In this document: positions 1-9,144 of the stretch, in pieces
Numbering within the stretch: position 1 is the stretch's first letter
Layout: every line of letters begins with the position of its first letter
Assembly (NCBI RefSeq): GCF_001544135.1
Contig: NZ_BCPV01000022.1
Span: forward strand, 1 to 62,473
Source of the DNA: Geobacillus zalihae NBRC 101842
GTDB taxonomy: Bacteria; Bacillota; Bacilli; Bacillales; Anoxybacillaceae
Length of the DNA stretch: 62,473 bases
Reading direction: 5' to 3'
The notes under the pieces: generated by a model
The model's input: the letters and a program-made list of their open reading frames with translations, nothing else
Told to the model about the DNA's origin: nothing
Database searches by the model: none
Program-made: the position numbers and the translations under genes

Positions 1-1090
1 CCCCCGGAATGCTTTCAATCAAAGCGCGCGGCTCTTGGCGGATGCCCTGGCCATGGGCCAAATGGCACGCATCATGGTAGGTGAGGCGCACGTTCAATTC
101 CGCTTTCGGTGGTTTGAAGCCCGTGTCATGCAAAAATTTGGACACGTCCTCAACTTTGGCGGCAAATTGCTCCGCCTTTTCATGCCATTCCGGGTCATGG
201 CGGAACAGTTCCGGATACTCTTTCAACATGCAGCCGCAGCCGGCGGCGTTAACGATGACATGGTCGACATCTTGAAACGCCTCAATATTTTGCTTGGCGA
301 GCTTCCGGCCGGTTTCGCGGTCGCCGGCGTGAACGTGAAGCGCCCCGCAGCACGTCTGGTTCGGGACGATGACGACATCGTTGCCGTTATGGGTCAACAC
401 ACGGATCGTCGCTTCGTTAATATCACTAAACATAACATCCATGACGCATCCGGTCAAAATCGCGACGATTCGCTTTGTTTCCCCCTTCGCCTTAATGAGC
501 GGCTGATGTTTATACTTTCTCCGAACCGGCGTACCGACCGCTGGCAAAATCGCCTCCATCTCAGCCAAGTGATCGGGCATGACACGCAGCAGTCCGGTTT
601 TGCGCGCCACCGTCTGCAAGCCGCTTTTTTGGTACCATTTCAGCAGGCGGCCGAGCCAATCGAGGCGCGACGGATGCGGAAAAATGCCTTTTAAGAAAAC
701 GTCGCTGACAAGCGCCTTCCAACCGGTGAGCGGAACCGCCTGGCGGAGCTGGCCGCGCACTTGTTCAATGAGCCCACCGACATCGACATCGGCCGGGCAA
801 GCCGTCGTGCATGCACGGCAATCGAGGCACGTAAAAATCGGATCGAGCAAATCAGGCGTCAACTCAAGCTTCCCTTCGCCGACCGACTTCATCAAATGAA
901 CGCGGCCGCGCGGAGAGTGCTGTTCTTCACCCGTCTGTTCGTACGTCGGGCATGATTCTAAACACATGCCGCAATGAACGCAATCAGCCCACTTGCTCGG
1001 GTCCGGCAAATCGTGAAAACGATAGTTTCCAAGACTCGCGGTCGCACACGCCGGGCTGTCCGCCCGCTCATTGGTCATCGTGCTCATCAT
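1..1090 (-). CDS. glcF: Glycolate oxidase iron-sulfur subunit (GlcF), 3' end outside the window
   Basis: This is the electron-transfer subunit of glycolate oxidase, which passes electrons from the FAD subunits that oxidise glycolate to glyoxylate. About 363 residues are visible. Two ferredoxin-type clusters are present: Cys37, 40, 43, 47 in CVHCGMCLESCP and Cys88, 91, 94, 98 in CLDCRACTTACP. Further on there is a CCG-type motif (TCCGALHVHAGD) of the heterodisulfide-reductase-like domain. The ATG at 1090 overlaps the TAA of the upstream FAD-subunit gene (TAATG), so the two are translationally coupled. A second ATG at 1087 is also possible. The gene runs off the left edge of the window, so its C-terminus cannot be judged. 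Confidence 0.9.
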   Translation of the reverse strand, partial: MMSTMTNERADSPACATASLGNYRFHDLPDPSKWADCVHCGMCLESCPTYEQTGEEQHSPRGRVHLMKSVGEGKLELTPDLLDPIFTCLDCRACTTACPADVDVGGLIEQVRGQLRQAVPLTGWKALVSDVFLKGIFPHPSRLDWLGRLLKWYQKSGLQTVARKTGLLRVMPDHLAEMEAILPAVGTPVRRKYKHQPLIKAKGETKRIVAILTGCVMDVMFSDINEATIRVLTHNGNDVVIVPNQTCCGALHVHAGDRETGRKLAKQNIEAFQDVDHVIVNAAGCGCMLKEYPELFRHDPEWHEKAEQFAAKVEDVSKFLHDTGFKPPKAELNVRLTYHDACHLAHGQGIRQEPRALIESIPG

Positions 1091-2412
1091 TAAATCCCCC
1101 CAATAAAGCGTTGATCGTTGACCGTTTTGTTCGGATCGATTTTTCGCTTAATGCCTTCGAGCAGGAAAAAGTACGACGGCTTTCCGCCCCAGACGTCGAC
1201 GCGCTGGCGCAGCGAAAGCGGCAAATGTTTCACAATCGCGTAGCCGCCCAGGCGAACCGCTGCCTGACGCAGCTCCTCTATTGCCGCCAACACTCCTTCT
1301 TCACTCCCATGTACATACGCCTGACAAAGCCCGTGGCCCAATCCGCCGTGCGCCTCGATGCGGACATGGCAACGGTCAGCGATTAAAACGCTTTCACGCA
1401 AGACCGAAAGCACATCCAAGTTGACAACCCCGATTTTCACTGCCGCTTCAACACTGTTTTCCGCCTGCTCCAGACGCCCGTTCGGTGCAATCGTGTAAAA
1501 CGTCCGCCAAAACGCCGCTGTCTCTTCGCCGGCTAAAATGGACATTTCCACCGCTTTCGGCCGCAGTCGTTCAACCCAATGCTCTTGGTAATGGACGGCG
1601 TTTTCCACATCTTCAAACCCGATCACAAGCGTATAAACCGGCCGTCCCGTCAGCCGCTCGGAAAGCGCCGGATTGAGCAGTTCAAAACAAATCGGCTCCA
1701 TCATTGTATCAAGGAACGAAACGGCAAACGAGCGAATGTCATGAAGATCGCCGCTTGGGAACGACAGCAACACAACGCTTTCATATTTCGCGAGCGGTCG
1801 AAGCTTGAGCGTAATCTCGCTCAGCACCCCGAGCGTCCCCATCGCTCCAATGAACAGCTTGTTCATATCGTAGCCGGCGACGTTTTTCACGACTTTGCCG
1901 CCTGAACGGATGATCGTCCCATCTGGGTACACGATGCGCATCCCGATGACGGAATCGCGCGCCGACCCGTAGCCGAGCCGCTTCGGGCCGCTGTCATTCG
2001 CCGCAATCACCCCTCCGATCGTCGCTTCCTCCGGCCAAAACGGATCCAAGGCGACCTTTTGCCGATACGGGGCGAGCTCGCGCTGCAAATCGCCAAATTT
2101 CGTTCCTGCCTTGACGGTGACCGTCATATCAGCGGCCGCATGTTCGACGATGCCGGTATACTGTTCAAGCGACAACAAGATGTCCGCCTGTTCCCGCTGC
2201 CCGCCAAATCCCCGTTTTGTGCCGCGTCCAGCGATGACGACTTTTTTGCCATGGCGGTCGGCATAGCGGAGCACCGCAGCGATTTCTTCCTCTGCTCGCG
2301 GATAGACGGCCACCGCCCCATCATTGCCGAGGGGATGGAACGATTCATTCCGTTTGATCTGTTCTGGATGCAAAAACGCCTGCAGCTCCTCAATCCATGT
2401 CAATGAAAGCAT
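1090..2412 (-). CDS. glcE: Glycolate oxidase FAD-binding subunit, GlcE-like
   Basis: This is an FAD-linked oxidase of the PCMH/VAO family in the glycolate oxidase complex. The N-terminal third carries the FAD-binding signature (AGRGTKRGFGG, then TIGGVIAANDSGPKR). It is followed by GGKVVKNVAGYDMNKLF and GTLGVLSEITLKLRPL, which is the GlcE pattern. At about 440 residues it is longer than a typical GlcE (about 350) and shorter than GlcD (470-500), so the exact subunit assignment is uncertain. I chose the ATG at 2412, which follows AAGGAGGGCGCTC; a longer reading from 2445 has no ribosome binding site. The iron-sulfur subunit follows with a one-base overlap. No separate GlcD gene lies in the window. 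Confidence 0.8.
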   Translation of the reverse strand: MLSLTWIEELQAFLHPEQIKRNESFHPLGNDGAVAVYPRAEEEIAAVLRYADRHGKKVVIAGRGTKRGFGGQREQADILLSLEQYTGIVEHAAADMTVTVKAGTKFGDLQRELAPYRQKVALDPFWPEEATIGGVIAANDSGPKRLGYGSARDSVIGMRIVYPDGTIIRSGGKVVKNVAGYDMNKLFIGAMGTLGVLSEITLKLRPLAKYESVVLLSFPSGDLHDIRSFAVSFLDTMMEPICFELLNPALSERLTGRPVYTLVIGFEDVENAVHYQEHWVERLRPKAVEMSILAGEETAAFWRTFYTIAPNGRLEQAENSVEAAVKIGVVNLDVLSVLRESVLIADRCHVRIEAHGGLGHGLCQAYVHGSEEGVLAAIEELRQAAVRLGGYAIVKHLPLSLRQRVDVWGGKPSYFFLLEGIKRKIDPNKTVNDQRFIGGI

Positions 2413-2606
2413 GAGCGCCCTCCTTCGTTTCGTAATAAGAAACATCGTTTCTTTTTATCTGTAAAAAAAAGCGAACCGCTCGAACCGTTTTCTTTATCAG
2501 GCGGAGGGTGTCCCAAAAGAATCAGGACACCTTTTCTGATCACCGTCATATATACAAGTGATTTAGCGCAAAACAACCTTTGGAGCCAACCCTCCCTGCT
2601 ACTTCT

Positions 2607-2635
2607 ATTAAACCATCGCTCCTCCATTTTTTCAA
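2607..2635 (-). promoter_or_regulatory. Promoter-like boxes ahead of the glcE-glcF pair
   Basis: On the minus strand TTGAAA (2635-2630) and TTTAAT (2612-2607) are separated by 17 bases, matching sigma-A consensus at five of six bases in each box. The 5' leader that would follow is about 190 bases and contains a 7-bp hairpin (GGTGTCC at 2507-2513 with GGACACC at 2525-2531). The placement suggests that glcE-glcF can be transcribed separately from hyi-garR. Confidence 0.45.
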
Positions 2636-2656
2636 CGAATTTTTTGAATTTGACGA

Positions 2657-3562
2657 TCATTTTGTCCATTCTGTCTCTTTTACCACCACCCCGACCTGCT
2701 GCTCGAGCGGCTGAATGACCGCGGCCATATCCAAGTCGGCAAGGCCTGCGGCGATCGCTGCGGCAAACGCTTTTTCCGCCTGCATGCCAAGACGGTGGCC
2801 AAGGCCGATCTCGTCCATCAACTCGTTCGCCAGGCGCACGTCCTTGTGCACATACTTCACCGCCCCGCCAGGAGTGAATTGACGCGGCAGCACGAACTGC
2901 TCCATATGGCGGCGCAGCATCCGGCTGTCTCCGTAGCTTTCTTTTAACAGCCGATACAGCTTCCCGGCATGAAGCCCATAAGCGACGCCAGCGACCATCG
3001 CTTCCGCCGCGGCGACGGAATGGACAGCGACTAAGTACTGGTTGATCACTTTTGCCGCGCTGCCGGCGCCGCTTTCTCCTAAATATTCAACCGTTTTTCC
3101 TAACACCCGAAGCAACGGGCGCACCTGCTCCCATGCTTCTTTCGCCCCGCCGACCATGATCGTCAGCGCCCCTTGCTCCGCCCCTTCCGGCCCGCCGCTT
3201 ACCGGTGCGTCCAAATAGGCGACGCCGTGCTCATCGGCGCGCCGAGCGACAAACCGACTTGTTTTCGGACCGACGGTTGTAAAATCAAGGCAAATCGTCC
3301 CCGGACGGGCCGCGCTAAGGACGCCGCCTTCACCTGTATACACCTCGATGACATCATCCGGCATCGATAAGCACGTGCAAATGATATCCGCCTCACCAGC
3401 CAGCTCTGCCACTGTCGCCGCCTGTCGGGCGCCAAGGTTGACAAGCGGAACCGCTTTTTCTGTCGTGCGGTTGTACACCGTAACATTGAATCCCGCTTCA
3501 AGCAGCCGCTTCGCCATGCGCGATCCCATCACGCCCAATCCGATAAAGCCGACGCGCATCAT
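2657..3562 (-). CDS. garR: 2-hydroxy-3-oxopropionate (tartronate semialdehyde) reductase
   Basis: This is an NAD(P)-dependent beta-hydroxyacid dehydrogenase, about 301 residues, the usual family length. The Rossmann signature GFIGLGVMG is at residues 5-13. The substrate-binding motif DAPVSGGPEGA is at about 118-128, and the catalytic Lys171 and Asn174 lie in GSAAKVINQY. In the glyoxylate pathway the enzyme reduces tartronate semialdehyde to D-glycerate. The start overlaps the end of the hydroxypyruvate isomerase gene (ATGA), and the glycolate oxidase genes lie just downstream. The neighbourhood therefore supports this substrate over 3-hydroxyisobutyrate, which related dehydrogenases use. Confidence 0.85.
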   Translation of the reverse strand: MMRVGFIGLGVMGSRMAKRLLEAGFNVTVYNRTTEKAVPLVNLGARQAATVAELAGEADIICTCLSMPDDVIEVYTGEGGVLSAARPGTICLDFTTVGPKTSRFVARRADEHGVAYLDAPVSGGPEGAEQGALTIMVGGAKEAWEQVRPLLRVLGKTVEYLGESGAGSAAKVINQYLVAVHSVAAAEAMVAGVAYGLHAGKLYRLLKESYGDSRMLRRHMEQFVLPRQFTPGGAVKYVHKDVRLANELMDEIGLGHRLGMQAEKAFAAAIAAGLADLDMAAVIQPLEQQVGVVVKETEWTK

Positions 3563-4359
3563 CGTCCGCCTCCCCCTTTCATTCCACGGTATTCCTCATA
3601 CCAGGCAAAACTTTCGCTGCTTTTCCCTGATGGAATGTACTCAAGTCCAATCGCTCCATTGTAGCCTTGCTCTTGCAAAAATGCGAAAATCTCGCGATAC
3701 GGAAGCGCTCCCGTCCCCGGCTCATGCCGCCCGGGGGCATCGGCAAATTGCACATGGTCAATCAATGGTTCATAGGCCGCAAACGTCGCTGTCACATCGC
3801 GCCCAAGCCGCGCCATATGGTAGATGTCGTATTGCACTTTCACATTTGCCCTGCCAAGAGCGCGAATGATGGCCACGGCTTCATCAATATCCGTTAAAAA
3901 GTAGCCCGGCATATCGAACGGATTGATCGGTTCAATCGTCAGCGTCAAACCATGAACAGCAAGCGTTGCAGCCGCTTCGTCAATGCGGCGCATATACGTC
4001 TCCTTCGCCCGCTCGCGCGGCAAGTCCCTTGGCAACACTCCAGCCATGCAATGAAGACGCGGCGCGCCAAGCGCGAGCGCATAGCGCACCCCTTCCTCAA
4101 GCGCACGGCGGAAATCGTCATGACGGCCGGGAAGAATCGCCAGTCCGCGCTCCCCCTTTTCCCAATCGCCGGCCGGCAAGTTGATCGTAACGAGCGACAG
4201 CCCGTATTCCTCCAGTTCAGCGGCAACCGCCTCAGGCGCCGCAGCGTACGGAAACTGGCACTCAACGTGCGAAAACCCGTGCTGCTTCGCCTTGGCAAAC
4301 CGGGCAAGAAACGGCGCTTCCGTGAAAATCGTCGAAACATTGACGGCAAACTTCATCAT
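3559..4359 (-). CDS. hyi: Hydroxypyruvate isomerase family TIM-barrel protein
   Basis: This predicted sugar-isomerase-like TIM barrel of 266 residues probably interconverts hydroxypyruvate and tartronate semialdehyde. The two metal-binding glutamates of the family are visible: Glu143 in TIEPINPFDMPGY and Glu240 in GLEYIPSGKS. The start is set by AAAGGGG just upstream of ATGATG; spacing favours the second ATG (4356) slightly over 4359. A longer reading to 4404 lacks a ribosome binding site. It is coupled by overlap to garR, and together with glycolate oxidase it forms a glycolate-to-glycerate route. Glyoxylate carboligase, the missing middle step, is not in the window. Confidence 0.85.
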   Translation of the reverse strand: MMKFAVNVSTIFTEAPFLARFAKAKQHGFSHVECQFPYAAAPEAVAAELEEYGLSLVTINLPAGDWEKGERGLAILPGRHDDFRRALEEGVRYALALGAPRLHCMAGVLPRDLPRERAKETYMRRIDEAAATLAVHGLTLTIEPINPFDMPGYFLTDIDEAVAIIRALGRANVKVQYDIYHMARLGRDVTATFAAYEPLIDHVQFADAPGRHEPGTGALPYREIFAFLQEQGYNGAIGLEYIPSGKSSESFAWYEEYRGMKGGGGR

Positions 4360-4502
4360 GAGGCCCCTTTCTTCTCCATTTCTTTCTTTTATTCGCCCCA
4401 CCATTTGCCGATTCCTGCCTCACCGCGTTTCACCTTTCATGCCGTAAAAAAACAGCCGCACCATTTCGACTTGCCGCTTTGATCTGTGCCATCGTCATAG
4501 AA

Positions 4503-4530
4503 AAAGGGCTGCTCCTTTTGGCAGCCCTTT
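4503..4530 (-). terminator. Rho-independent terminator of the Bax inhibitor-like gene
   Basis: A perfect 10-bp stem AAAGGGCTGC/GCAGCCCTTT has an 8-base loop. On the minus strand it is followed by a run of T. It lies 8 bases after the stop codon of the gene ending at 4538, so the downstream hyi operon needs its own promoter. Confidence 0.85.
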
Positions 4531-4537
4531 TTGGCAC

Positions 4538-5176
4538 TCAATCCTCATCGCTGGCGAAAAAACGCAAAATGTAGACAAACAAATTGATGAAATCAAGGTA
4601 AATATTGACGACAATCATCGGGATATCCGCTTCCGTAAAGCCGTAGCGGGCCAAACGGTTGATGTCGTAAATCGTAAAGCCAAGGAAAATCAAAATCCCT
4701 AAAGCAGCGATGCCCATTTGCCCGACGCTGGAAAATGGAATGAACCATTGGATGATCAGCAAGCCAAGAAGCGCAAACGCGCCAAGCATCAAAAACCCGC
4801 CGAGGAACGAAAAATCTTCTTTCGTTCTCGCCGCGTAAATGGCAACGCCGGAAAACGAGACGACGGCCAGCGCAAACGCTTTGAACACCGCCGCTGCGCC
4901 GATGACGGACAAGTAATAGCCGATGAGCGGATAGAGCGTCGCCCCCGAGACAAACATAAACGCAAACATGAGCGGATAGCCGACCGCTTTTTTGCTGCGG
5001 GCGAAGATCATCACCAAAAGCAAAATGAGTTCCAAGCCATAGAGCGGCAAGTACATCCCGGCCGGCACCCATTGCCCGGCATACAGCCCTGCGGTCGCAA
5101 CAGCCAGCGCCGCTAAAAAGGAAACCGCCAACTTCGCCACCGGGCTGTGCGGACGATAAACGGTCGAATGGTTCAT
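4538..5176 (-). CDS. Bax inhibitor-1/YccA family membrane protein (YetJ-like)
   Basis: This polytopic membrane protein of 212 residues has about seven hydrophobic segments starting near residue 14 and a short charged N-terminus. The BI-1 family motif region GFTIYDINRLARYG sits near residue 175, with conserved acidic residues. B. subtilis YetJ of the same family and size is a pH-sensitive calcium leak channel; transport by this copy is inferred from family only. AAAGGAGGGGG precedes the ATG. It stands as a single gene with its own terminator, and the AbrB-like gene starts downstream of an AT-rich spacer on the other side. Confidence 0.85.
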   Translation of the reverse strand: MNHSTVYRPHSPVAKLAVSFLAALAVATAGLYAGQWVPAGMYLPLYGLELILLLVMIFARSKKAVGYPLMFAFMFVSGATLYPLIGYYLSVIGAAAVFKAFALAVVSFSGVAIYAARTKEDFSFLGGFLMLGAFALLGLLIIQWFIPFSSVGQMGIAALGILIFLGFTIYDINRLARYGFTEADIPMIVVNIYLDFINLFVYILRFFASDED

Positions 5177-5224
5177 GGCAACCCCCTCCTTTTTCTTTCT
5201 AGTTTAGCATATATTTGTTTCTTG

Positions 5225-6358
5225 TCACAGCCCTTTCTTTTGGATTGACGCAGACGGCATGACCCATCGTTCAATCGATCGAAACCAGCGGGCGGCAAAC
5301 CATTTTTTCAGCACCGGCGGAACGACAAGCAAAATGAAAAAAATGCGGAACATTTGATAACTTGTCACAACAGCAAGATCGGCATGCGCTTCCCGCGCCA
5401 AAATCCCCATTTGATCCATACCCCCCGGCGCCAAAGCGATGAACGCTGTCAAATACGGCACGCCATGCAAAACCGTTAAGACAAATGCGGAAGCCATGGA
5501 AAACAAAATGAGCGCAAGGCCGGTGGCCATCGCGGCCAGCACCGCTCTTCCTTTTTCCGCGATGCGGGCCGGTTTCAGCATGACGCCTAGGTAAGCCCCC
5601 ATCGCGATTTGCGCGATATCCAACAAAGGAGCAGGCAAAGGCGGCGCCGGCGCCCCGGCCATGACCAGAGCCGCTGTTCCGATGATCGGGCCGAGCAAAT
5701 AGGCAGTCGGCAGTTTGATGCGTCTTCCGATGATCGCGCCGGCGACTGTGACGATCACATACAGCCAAACAAGACCAACGCTCCAATGCGCCTCTTGTCC
5801 GCTTTCTGCGCCCGTCCCTGCCTCAGCGCCGCCGGAAAAGAACGGGCTTAAGGCGATGAGGGGAACGAGAAATACAACGCCCATCAGGCGCATGACTTGA
5901 AAAAACGTGACAATCGTGGCATCGACACCGTCGAGCTCTTCGCCCAACACAAGCATTTGCGACAATCCGCCGGGGATGCTGCCGGTGACGACTGAACGGA
6001 GCGGAATCTTTGTCCATCTCGCGACAAGGCAAGAAACAAGGAAGCTAAACAGCAAAATCAACACCGTCGCCAGCAACATCACCGGCAATTGCCGGCCCAT
6101 CTCCACAAGCGTTCCTGCCGTCATCGATGCCCCTAGCGTATAGCCGATCGGAATAAGCGCAGCGTTGCGAATGCCGACCGGCCAATACAACGCTCCCTTC
6201 CAAAAACGGCCGACCAAAAGCAACGCGGCGGCTGGGCCGAGCATCCAATGGAGTGGAATGCGGAACAAGGCGAAAATAAAGCCGCCGAGCGCCCCAATCA
6301 CCAGCGTCAACGCGATGCGCGCCATGTTGTTCCACTTCTCTTGTCTTTTCGAGGCCAA
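5225..6358 (-). CDS. AbrB-family (duplicated domain) integral membrane protein
   Basis: This is a 377-residue membrane protein of the AbrB duplication family, sometimes labelled ammonia monooxygenase or transcriptional regulator without evidence for either role. The repeated motif is visible twice: FRIPLHWMLGPAAALL near residue 30 and IKLPTAYLLGPIIGTA near residue 215. Each is followed by glycine-rich helices, and TGSIPGGLSQM and ALAPGGMDQMG are the conserved loop motifs. The start is a TTG at 6358 with GAAGGTG six bases upstream. It has no relation to the DNA-binding AbrB of sporulation. Function is unknown; transport is plausible. Confidence 0.8.
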   Translation of the reverse strand: MASKRQEKWNNMARIALTLVIGALGGFIFALFRIPLHWMLGPAAALLLVGRFWKGALYWPVGIRNAALIPIGYTLGASMTAGTLVEMGRQLPVMLLATVLILLFSFLVSCLVARWTKIPLRSVVTGSIPGGLSQMLVLGEELDGVDATIVTFFQVMRLMGVVFLVPLIALSPFFSGGAEAGTGAESGQEAHWSVGLVWLYVIVTVAGAIIGRRIKLPTAYLLGPIIGTAALVMAGAPAPPLPAPLLDIAQIAMGAYLGVMLKPARIAEKGRAVLAAMATGLALILFSMASAFVLTVLHGVPYLTAFIALAPGGMDQMGILAREAHADLAVVTSYQMFRIFFILLVVPPVLKKWFAARWFRSIERWVMPSASIQKKGL

Positions 6359-6575
6359 GCGAACACCTTCTCTCTTCCTTTCACAACGACTTTCACCGAA
6401 TCAACCATTCTCTGTGCTCTCCCTCATGCACATAGCGAAAGCCTTCAGCCGTCCATCGTCAATCTATAGTCAACACACAGCGATGAGACCGTGCCAACAA
6501 GAGGAAAAATATGAAAAAACAAAAAGGGTTATTGGTATCATATTGTCTGATTTATCAAAAATGGAGGAATTCGAA

Positions 6576-6790
6576 ATGGTTCATGAAATCCGTCACTGTT
6601 TTTATCATTCCGACCATGACGCAGCGCTGCGCTCGTTCGATCTGCCAAAAGAACAGCAACGATTCACCGCACTCCCCGCTGAGGCGCTCAACGCATGCGC
6701 CAAGGAACCAGAAAGAAAGCCGATTGTTATCCTTCATCAAGAACGACCGGTCGGTTTTTTTGTTCTCCACACCGGCAAACGATCAAACAA
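6576..6790 (+). pseudogene. Truncated GNAT acetyltransferase remnant
   Basis: A good ribosome binding site (GGAGG, 8-base spacing) precedes an ATG at 6576. The first 70 or so codons encode a recognisable GNAT N-terminus, with LPKEQQRFTALPAEAL followed by PIVILHQERPVGFFVLH, as in Bacillus PaiA/YncA-like acetyltransferases. Directly after this, where the acetyl-CoA binding core should follow, the frame runs into the terminator hairpin of the convergent cysteine synthase gene (6791-6825) and then into antisense of that gene. About 90 C-terminal residues, including the R/Q-x-x-G-x-G/A loop, are missing. The reading frame stays open to 6977 but that tail is not GNAT sequence. Confidence 0.7.
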
Positions 6791-6825
6791 AAGCATTCCT
6801 CTTTGTTTTGCAGAGAGGAATGCTT
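6791..6825 (-). terminator. Terminator of the cysteine synthase gene
   Basis: A perfect 12-bp stem (AAGCATTCCTCT with AGAGGAATGCTT) has an 11-base loop and is followed on the minus strand by TTGTTTG. It lies about 55 bases past the stop codon at 6880 and abuts the broken GNAT gene. Confidence 0.75.
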
Positions 6826-6879
6826 CACTTCCCAATGAAAGGCAAGAAATCCTCGCTTTTTTCGTCGATCGACGTCCGC

Positions 6880-7803
6880 TTAATCGGCGAATAAATCGGA
6901 TGACAAATACCGCTCGCCGGAATCGGGCGCCATGCAAAGGACGCGTGCGCCTTTCGGGAGCTGTTTTGCCACTTTGATGGCGTAATAAGCGCTCGCCGCC
7001 GCTGAGGCGCCGACCAAAATGCCTTCCTTGGCCGCCAGTTGGCGCGCCATTTGCTGGGCATCCTCATCTTTGATCAAAAAAATGTCATCGTAAATCGAGC
7101 GGTTTAAAATTTTCGGGATAAACCCCGGACCCGTGCCGGGAATTTTGTGCGGCCCCGGCTTCCCGCCCGACAACACCGGCGAACCGTACGGTTCAACGAC
7201 GTAAATGCGCAAATTTGGGATGCGCTTTTTCAGTTCCTCCCCTGTTCCCGTCACCGTCCCGCCGGTGCCGGCGGTGAGCACGAACGCATCGAGCCGCCCA
7301 TCAAACGCCTCGTAAATTTCCACCGCCGTTGTATGGCGATGCGCATCCGGATTGGCCGAATTTTCAAACTGCATCGGAATGAAGCTGTCAGGGATTTCGC
7401 CAGCCAGCCGGTTCGCTTCATCAATTGCCCCTTGCATCCGCTTCTCCGCCGGCGTCAAATAAACTTCGGCTCCGTACGCCTTTAAAATTTTCACCCGCTC
7501 CACCGTCGCATTGTCGGGCATCGTGATGATGCAGCGATACCCGCGGGCGGCGCACACCATGGCCAACCCGATGCCGGTGTTGCCGGACGTCGGTTCGATG
7601 ATCGTGCTTTTTCCAGGCGTAATTTTCCCTTCCGCCTCTGCCCGGCGGATCATTTCCCAAGCCGGCCGATCTTTGACGCTGCCGCCTGGGTTGAACGATT
7701 CGAGTTTTATATATACGTCCGCTCCCTCCCGATCCGGGAGACGGTTGAGCTTCACGATCGGCGTGCCACCGATCAAATCTAAAATCGAGTCATACAATTT
7801 CAC
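6880..7803 (-). CDS. cysK: Cysteine synthase family protein (CysK/YtkP-like)
   Basis: This PLP-dependent beta-replacement enzyme joins O-acetylserine and sulfide to cysteine. It has 307 residues from a GTG at 7803; an apparent extension to 7875 lacks family similarity. The PLP lysine is Lys44 in NPGGSVKDR, the substrate loop is EPTSGNTGIG, and the phosphate-binding loop is TAGTGGTVTGTG. The C-terminal part contains SGGKPGPHKIPGTGPGFIP. The region GYRCIITMPDNATVERVKILKAYG differs from the main B. subtilis CysK, so this may be the YtkP-type paralogue rather than the principal enzyme. It is monocistronic with its own terminator. Confidence 0.85.
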   Translation of the reverse strand: MKLYDSILDLIGGTPIVKLNRLPDREGADVYIKLESFNPGGSVKDRPAWEMIRRAEAEGKITPGKSTIIEPTSGNTGIGLAMVCAARGYRCIITMPDNATVERVKILKAYGAEVYLTPAEKRMQGAIDEANRLAGEIPDSFIPMQFENSANPDAHRHTTAVEIYEAFDGRLDAFVLTAGTGGTVTGTGEELKKRIPNLRIYVVEPYGSPVLSGGKPGPHKIPGTGPGFIPKILNRSIYDDIFLIKDEDAQQMARQLAAKEGILVGASAAASAYYAIKVAKQLPKGARVLCMAPDSGERYLSSDLFAD

Positions 7804-7987
7804 GATCGTCCCCAACCTTTTGCAAAATATTTGTTCGTCCCATTCATTATAAATGATTTTTCCGTTTTTGTTCAAACCACCCGCCTTTTTCGCGGAAGGA
7901 AACTAGTTTTCTCGGATATGCAGCCATTTTCCCTCTGTTCTAGTTCGATGTTCCCAATTATAATAAAAATAAACGACAGAAAGCGAG

Positions 7988-9100
7988 GTGGCTTTGTTGG
8001 CATCTGCCGCACAGCAGCTTGTCACCCATTTGGAAACCCATTTGCCGGACTTCCTCGCCTATTGGCGGCAGCAAATGAAAATTGCCGACGATGACAAATA
8101 TATCGACTGTGTCGAACAAAACGGCTTGGCGGTGTTCACCTTGGTCAAAGAGGCGCTGCTGCAGTCGCGGCCCGGCGAGATGGTTGAACGGCTGGCGAAC
8201 AAAATCGCCAAAGAACGGGCGGAGATGAACGCCGGCATCGGCGCCCTTGTTTACAACGTAAACTTGGGACGGCGCCTGATCATCAACCATGCGTTGGCCG
8301 CACCGCTGTCCGTCGATGAGCTCGCCCCGCTCATTGACCATATGAACGAGTTGTTTGACCAGTTTTTGTTTCATGCGGTCACCAAATACAATGAGTTAAA
8401 AGAAAAGGAGCTGCATGAGAAAAATGCGCTCATTGCCCGGTCGCATCAAGACCGGCTGACGCTGCTCGGACAAATGTCATCGAGTTTTGTCCATGAGTTT
8501 CGCAATCCGCTTACGGCTATTATTGGTTTTATTCAATTATTGAAGTTTGAGCATCCGCATCTTCCTTATTTAGACATTATCGACCATGAGTTGCAGCAGC
8601 TGAAATTTCGCATTTCGCAATTTTTGCATGCCTCACGCAAAGAAATTGTTGAAAGCGAAAAAGAAACGTTTTCGCTGCGCCAGCTGTTGGAGGAAATTAT
8701 CGAGTTTTTATACGCCACGATCGTCGACAGCGATGTCGACCTTTCGGTGGCGATCGATGAATCCATACATATATTTGCCTATAAAGATCAGCTGCGCCAG
8801 GTGCTGGTAAACATTTTGCTCAACTCGATCGAAGCGGTGAAAGAGAGGGAAAAACCGCGGCGGATCAACATCGACGCCCGTTGCCAAGACGGAAGCATCA
8901 TCATCGAAATCGCCAACAACGGTCCGTCCATTCCGGCCGACATTGTGGAAACGATTTTCGAGCCGTTTTTTACGACAAAAAAACTCGGAACCGGCATCGG
9001 CCTGTACATTTGCAAAAAAGTGATTGAAGACCATGGCGGAGATATCCGCTGTTCATCGGATGAAGACATGACGACGTTTTCCATCCGCCTCCCTGCATAA
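7988..9100 (+). CDS. Sensor histidine kinase, sporulation-kinase-like, no transmembrane segment
   Basis: This is a soluble two-component histidine kinase of 370 residues. Residues 1-140 form an all-helical N-terminal sensor resembling the RsbR/globin-like helical domains. The phosphoacceptor His169 lies in SFVHEFRNPLTAIIGF, which is HisKA of the KinA/KinB sporulation type. The ATPase part has an N box (VNILLNSIEAV, near 277) and G boxes ending FTTKKLGTGIGLYIC. No response regulator gene is adjacent, which is typical of orphan kinases feeding the sporulation phosphorelay; that role is inferred. Start choice is open: GTG at 7988, or TTG at 7997 placed 5 bases after AGGTGG. Confidence 0.85.
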   Translation: MALLASAAQQLVTHLETHLPDFLAYWRQQMKIADDDKYIDCVEQNGLAVFTLVKEALLQSRPGEMVERLANKIAKERAEMNAGIGALVYNVNLGRRLIINHALAAPLSVDELAPLIDHMNELFDQFLFHAVTKYNELKEKELHEKNALIARSHQDRLTLLGQMSSSFVHEFRNPLTAIIGFIQLLKFEHPHLPYLDIIDHELQQLKFRISQFLHASRKEIVESEKETFSLRQLLEEIIEFLYATIVDSDVDLSVAIDESIHIFAYKDQLRQVLVNILLNSIEAVKEREKPRRINIDARCQDGSIIIEIANNGPSIPADIVETIFEPFFTTKKLGTGIGLYICKKVIEDHGGDIRCSSDEDMTTFSIRLPA

Positions 9101-9144
9101 TGAACAGCGGAAATGGGCATGATGGATGAAAAAAGGTGATGCCG

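Noticed and set aside
2400-2669. 89-codon minus-strand frame between garR and glcE
   Set aside because: Overlaps the garR end and contains the promoter and leader hairpin; no similarity or conserved composition.
4405-4480. CcpA (cre) site upstream of hyi
   Set aside because: TGAAACGCGG resembles half of the motif but the flanks do not fit the consensus.
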